A DNA stretch of 64,000 bases, from contig CAQOGY010000012.1 of assembly GCA_948847595.1 (NCBI GenBank), positions 1 to 64,000 on the forward strand, in the 5' to 3' direction. The notes under the pieces were generated by a model. The model did no database searches, was not told the DNA's origin, and was given only the letters and a program-made list of their open reading frames with translations. Both the position numbers and the translations under genes were made by a program. The DNA is from an uncultured Bacteroides sp. (lineage in GTDB: Bacteria; Bacteroidota; Bacteroidia; Bacteroidales; Bacteroidaceae). Each line of letters begins with the position of its first letter. Within the stretch, counting starts at the first letter, position 1. Of this stretch, positions 62,224-64,000 are shown in pieces.

Positions 62224-62831
62224 AAATATTTTTGTTTGACAGTTTGTAAAGTGCTTTCGAAATCTCTATCTCTTGTCGGTTCACCAATGGCGTTGAATTT
62301 CCATTCCCCATTACGTTTATAGAAAATTCCCATTACCATTGATACACTCCCCGCAAAAGTTGGGTCATTCGCAATATCATAAGTAGCAAATACTTCCCGT
62401 ACCTTTGTAGGAGTTCCTTCATAAATTCTAATAGACGCAAAAGGAATTAGTTTAAAATCTTGACCACGAAAGCTGTTCAATACAAAGGCAATCTTATCTG
62501 TTCGTGGATTAACTTTGTGCAAATCAACAGTTATAACTTCATTGTCCAACCCATCGTCTCCATCCATATCTCCTGTTAAATCATCGCCACTATGTTTGAT
62601 TGCCCCATCATTAGAAGCGAGATGTCTAAACCAAACTTTGTCAATGATATTACCTTGAGCATCAAACTGAGCACAACTGGCATCTAAATCTACCGCTTCA
62701 GTTGTAGTAAAACCCAACCAATTCTTTTTCTTAATTGCACCCCAATTGACACCTACACAGATGCTTTGTAGCTTCGCACCATTATCTTTTTCAAGATTAA
62801 TGCGTTGTCCTTTTTCTAATCGTATTGCCAT
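62220..62831 (-). CDS. terD: TerD-family protein
   Basis: 203 residues, single TerD domain. The start AIRLEKGQRINLEK and the Ca2+-binding acidic loops DLDASCAQFDAQGN and GDMDGDDGLDNEVI are characteristic. GSVSMVMGIFYKRNGEWKFNAIGE is the family's C-terminal region. TerD-fold proteins bind Ca2+ and are linked to tellurite, phage and stress resistance. Co-transcribed with two other TerD genes and three vWA genes. Confidence 0.93.
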   Translation of the reverse strand: MAIRLEKGQRINLEKDNGAKLQSICVGVNWGAIKKKNWLGFTTTEAVDLDASCAQFDAQGNIIDKVWFRHLASNDGAIKHSGDDLTGDMDGDDGLDNEVITVDLHKVNPRTDKIAFVLNSFRGQDFKLIPFASIRIYEGTPTKVREVFATYDIANDPTFAGSVSMVMGIFYKRNGEWKFNAIGEPTRDRDFESTLQTVKQKYL

Positions 62832-62860
62832 AAAATATTTTCTTTATAAATTATTCAACA

Positions 62861-63493
62861 TTAGTCCTTGCTTCCTGGCGAGTAGTTAAATCCCCATCCA
62901 TACATCATGTCACAATCCTTATGTCCATCATGGAACGTAATCAGTCTTTTAACCGTAATGGAATCATCACCACCAAAATCCAATTGAGCTATGGCGCAGA
63001 ATGTTTTATTTGAAAATTGTTTTCCCATTTCAACGATTACATCTTCATGCCCTGGTACTTTAATCGTAACAACGGCATTTGTTTCAGACCATTTTGCCAC
63101 GCCTTCATATATGAAAGTATAGACGATTATACGCTTTATCACATTGACCCCCTTAGGGTTTACATAGATTGTTTCCCCAGAAGAAGAGCTACCACCTCTG
63201 TCATCACCTTGATGCCAAATGTAAGGCGCGTAATCGTAACATCCCTGCCTTGTTTGCTGATGGCGGTTTCCTCCTCTGTTATGAGAGAATTGCAATCCAT
63301 CAATCAACATTTTCTTTCCATCCCGAAGCTCATAAAAGCATCCGAGGTCAAGGTCTATGGGCTTTCCAAAAATTTGTTTCATCAAACTTCCCTTACTCCA
63401 ATTGAGATTTATAATGATTTCTCCCATAGAGGAAGCCCCACCTTTTTCAAGGTTTATGCGATGTTGGTCGCCACTTTTTTCAAGAACTATAGC
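62861..63493 (-). CDS. terD: TerD-family protein (second paralogue)
   Basis: 210 residues from MAIVLEKSGDQHRINLEKGG, the normal TerD start; a longer in-frame start at 63523 would overlap the preceding gene. Acidic loops are modified: DLDLGCFYELRDGKK is kept, the second loop reads GDDRGGSSSSGETIYVNP, so Ca2+ binding at the second site may be altered. Ends KDCDMMYGWGFNYSPGSKD, a family-typical tail. Confidence 0.88.
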   Translation of the reverse strand, partial: AIVLEKSGDQHRINLEKGGASSMGEIIINLNWSKGSLMKQIFGKPIDLDLGCFYELRDGKKMLIDGLQFSHNRGGNRHQQTRQGCYDYAPYIWHQGDDRGGSSSSGETIYVNPKGVNVIKRIIVYTFIYEGVAKWSETNAVVTIKVPGHEDVIVEMGKQFSNKTFCAIAQLDFGGDDSITVKRLITFHDGHKDCDMMYGWGFNYSPGSKD

Positions 63494-63506
63494 CATAGAA
63501 ATGAAG

Positions 63507-64000
63507 TTATCTGTATTTTTCAACTAATTCCTCAAGACCGCCATGATGCCCAATGCCTGTCGCTTGAATTTTCCATCCCCCTTTGTAGCGATATAACCTG
63601 CAAAATTCAATGGAAGCACATATTGAGAAATCCTCATTTAGATCATATCTGAAGTCTTCCTGACCTTCGGTTTCTTGCCCCTGCTTATAAAGACGGACAT
63701 AAGCACGTTCTACCTGACCAAAGTTTTGTTTACGGTTTTGGTAGTCATATATGCTTACTGTGATTACAATTTCTTGAATGTCATTTGACACTTTTGATAA
63801 ATCTATATCCATAATTTCATCATCGCCATCTTCTGAGGTAGAACCATCTTGGTCATCTATTGACCCTATAACTGAAAATTCCGGTGAAACGGGTCTTGTC
63901 TCCTCTTTCCAATGCATATCAGCCGAATGATAGCAGCCTTGAGTATCAGTATAAGGTGGATATTTACTTGCAGAAAAAGGTTCGAACCGTGTCAAATTAG
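63507..64000 (-). CDS. TerD-family protein, C-terminal part (cut by window edge)
   Basis: The open frame reaches the right edge of the window, so the start lies beyond it. About 164 codons are visible, including DDQDGSTSEDGDDEIMDIDLSKV (acidic Ca2+ loop) and IVITVSIYDYQNRKQNFGQV, ending GGLEELVEKYR. The missing part is the N-terminal TerD strand set. It is 13 bases upstream of the next TerD gene. Confidence 0.85.
   Translation of the reverse strand, partial: NLTRFEPFSASKYPPYTDTQGCYHSADMHWKEETRPVSPEFSVIGSIDDQDGSTSEDGDDEIMDIDLSKVSNDIQEIVITVSIYDYQNRKQNFGQVERAYVRLYKQGQETEGQEDFRYDLNEDFSICASIEFCRLYRYKGGWKIQATGIGHHGGLEELVEKYR

Overview
This window comes from a Bacteroides chromosome, most likely the human gut B. 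thetaiotaomicron/ovatus group. The call rests on Bacteroides-type promoters (a TTG-type -33 box, about 19-21 bases, then TAnnTTTG), many Cys-anchored envelope lipoproteins, a FimB/Mfa2 and DUF4906 fimbrial operon, a GH97 enzyme, and SAM-like tyrosine integrases of the Bacteroides mobile-element type. No species-level marker was available.

Layout. (1) 1-6.1 kb, core genome: two tRNA-Ser genes (the first cut by the window edge), fabH, a convergent three-gene electron-bifurcating [FeFe] hydrogenase operon (hydB-hydA-hydC), and a structured non-coding RNA candidate resembling 6S RNA. (2) 6.2-17.3 kb, acidic-glycan use: a heparinase II/III-family protein, a 1,097-residue beta-helix/alginate-lyase-like/CBM fusion, a small lipoprotein, mannonate dehydratase (uxuA), a partner SDR oxidoreductase and a GH97 glycosidase. 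No SusC/SusD pair is present. (3) 17.3-19.3 kb: murQ and an overlapping HipA-like kinase/DUF3037 pair.

(4) 19.3-52.8 kb, an accessory and probably mobilizable region. It opens with small unknown proteins, each group preceded by a recurring long leader cassette. It continues with SSB, an HU protein with an apparent CTG start, a resolvase-like protein lacking the catalytic serine, a mobilization block (unknown proteins, winged-helix-like protein, oriT candidate, MobV relaxase) and an OmpA-like protein. Then comes a six-gene fimbrial operon next to a serine invertase. Between invertase and operon lies a segment bounded by perfect 16-bp inverted repeats carrying a promoter that, as assembled, points away from the operon (OFF state). 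A four-gene envelope cluster (BatD-like, two membrane proteins, WG-repeat lipoprotein) and two tyrosine integrases close the region. The second integrase is truncated just after its HxxR motif, marking a junction near 52.79 kb.

(5) 52.8-64 kb, on the minus strand: a structured non-coding stretch with two units of paired hairpins, a PMCA-type Ca2+ P-type ATPase, two small proteins, and a tellurium-resistance-like (Ter) module: kinase, PP2C phosphatase, three vWA (TerY-like) proteins and three TerD-family proteins, the last cut by the right edge. The kinase/phosphatase/vWA set matches the TerY-P triad described for Ter stress systems, and the Ca2+ pump fits the known Ca2+ binding of TerD domains.
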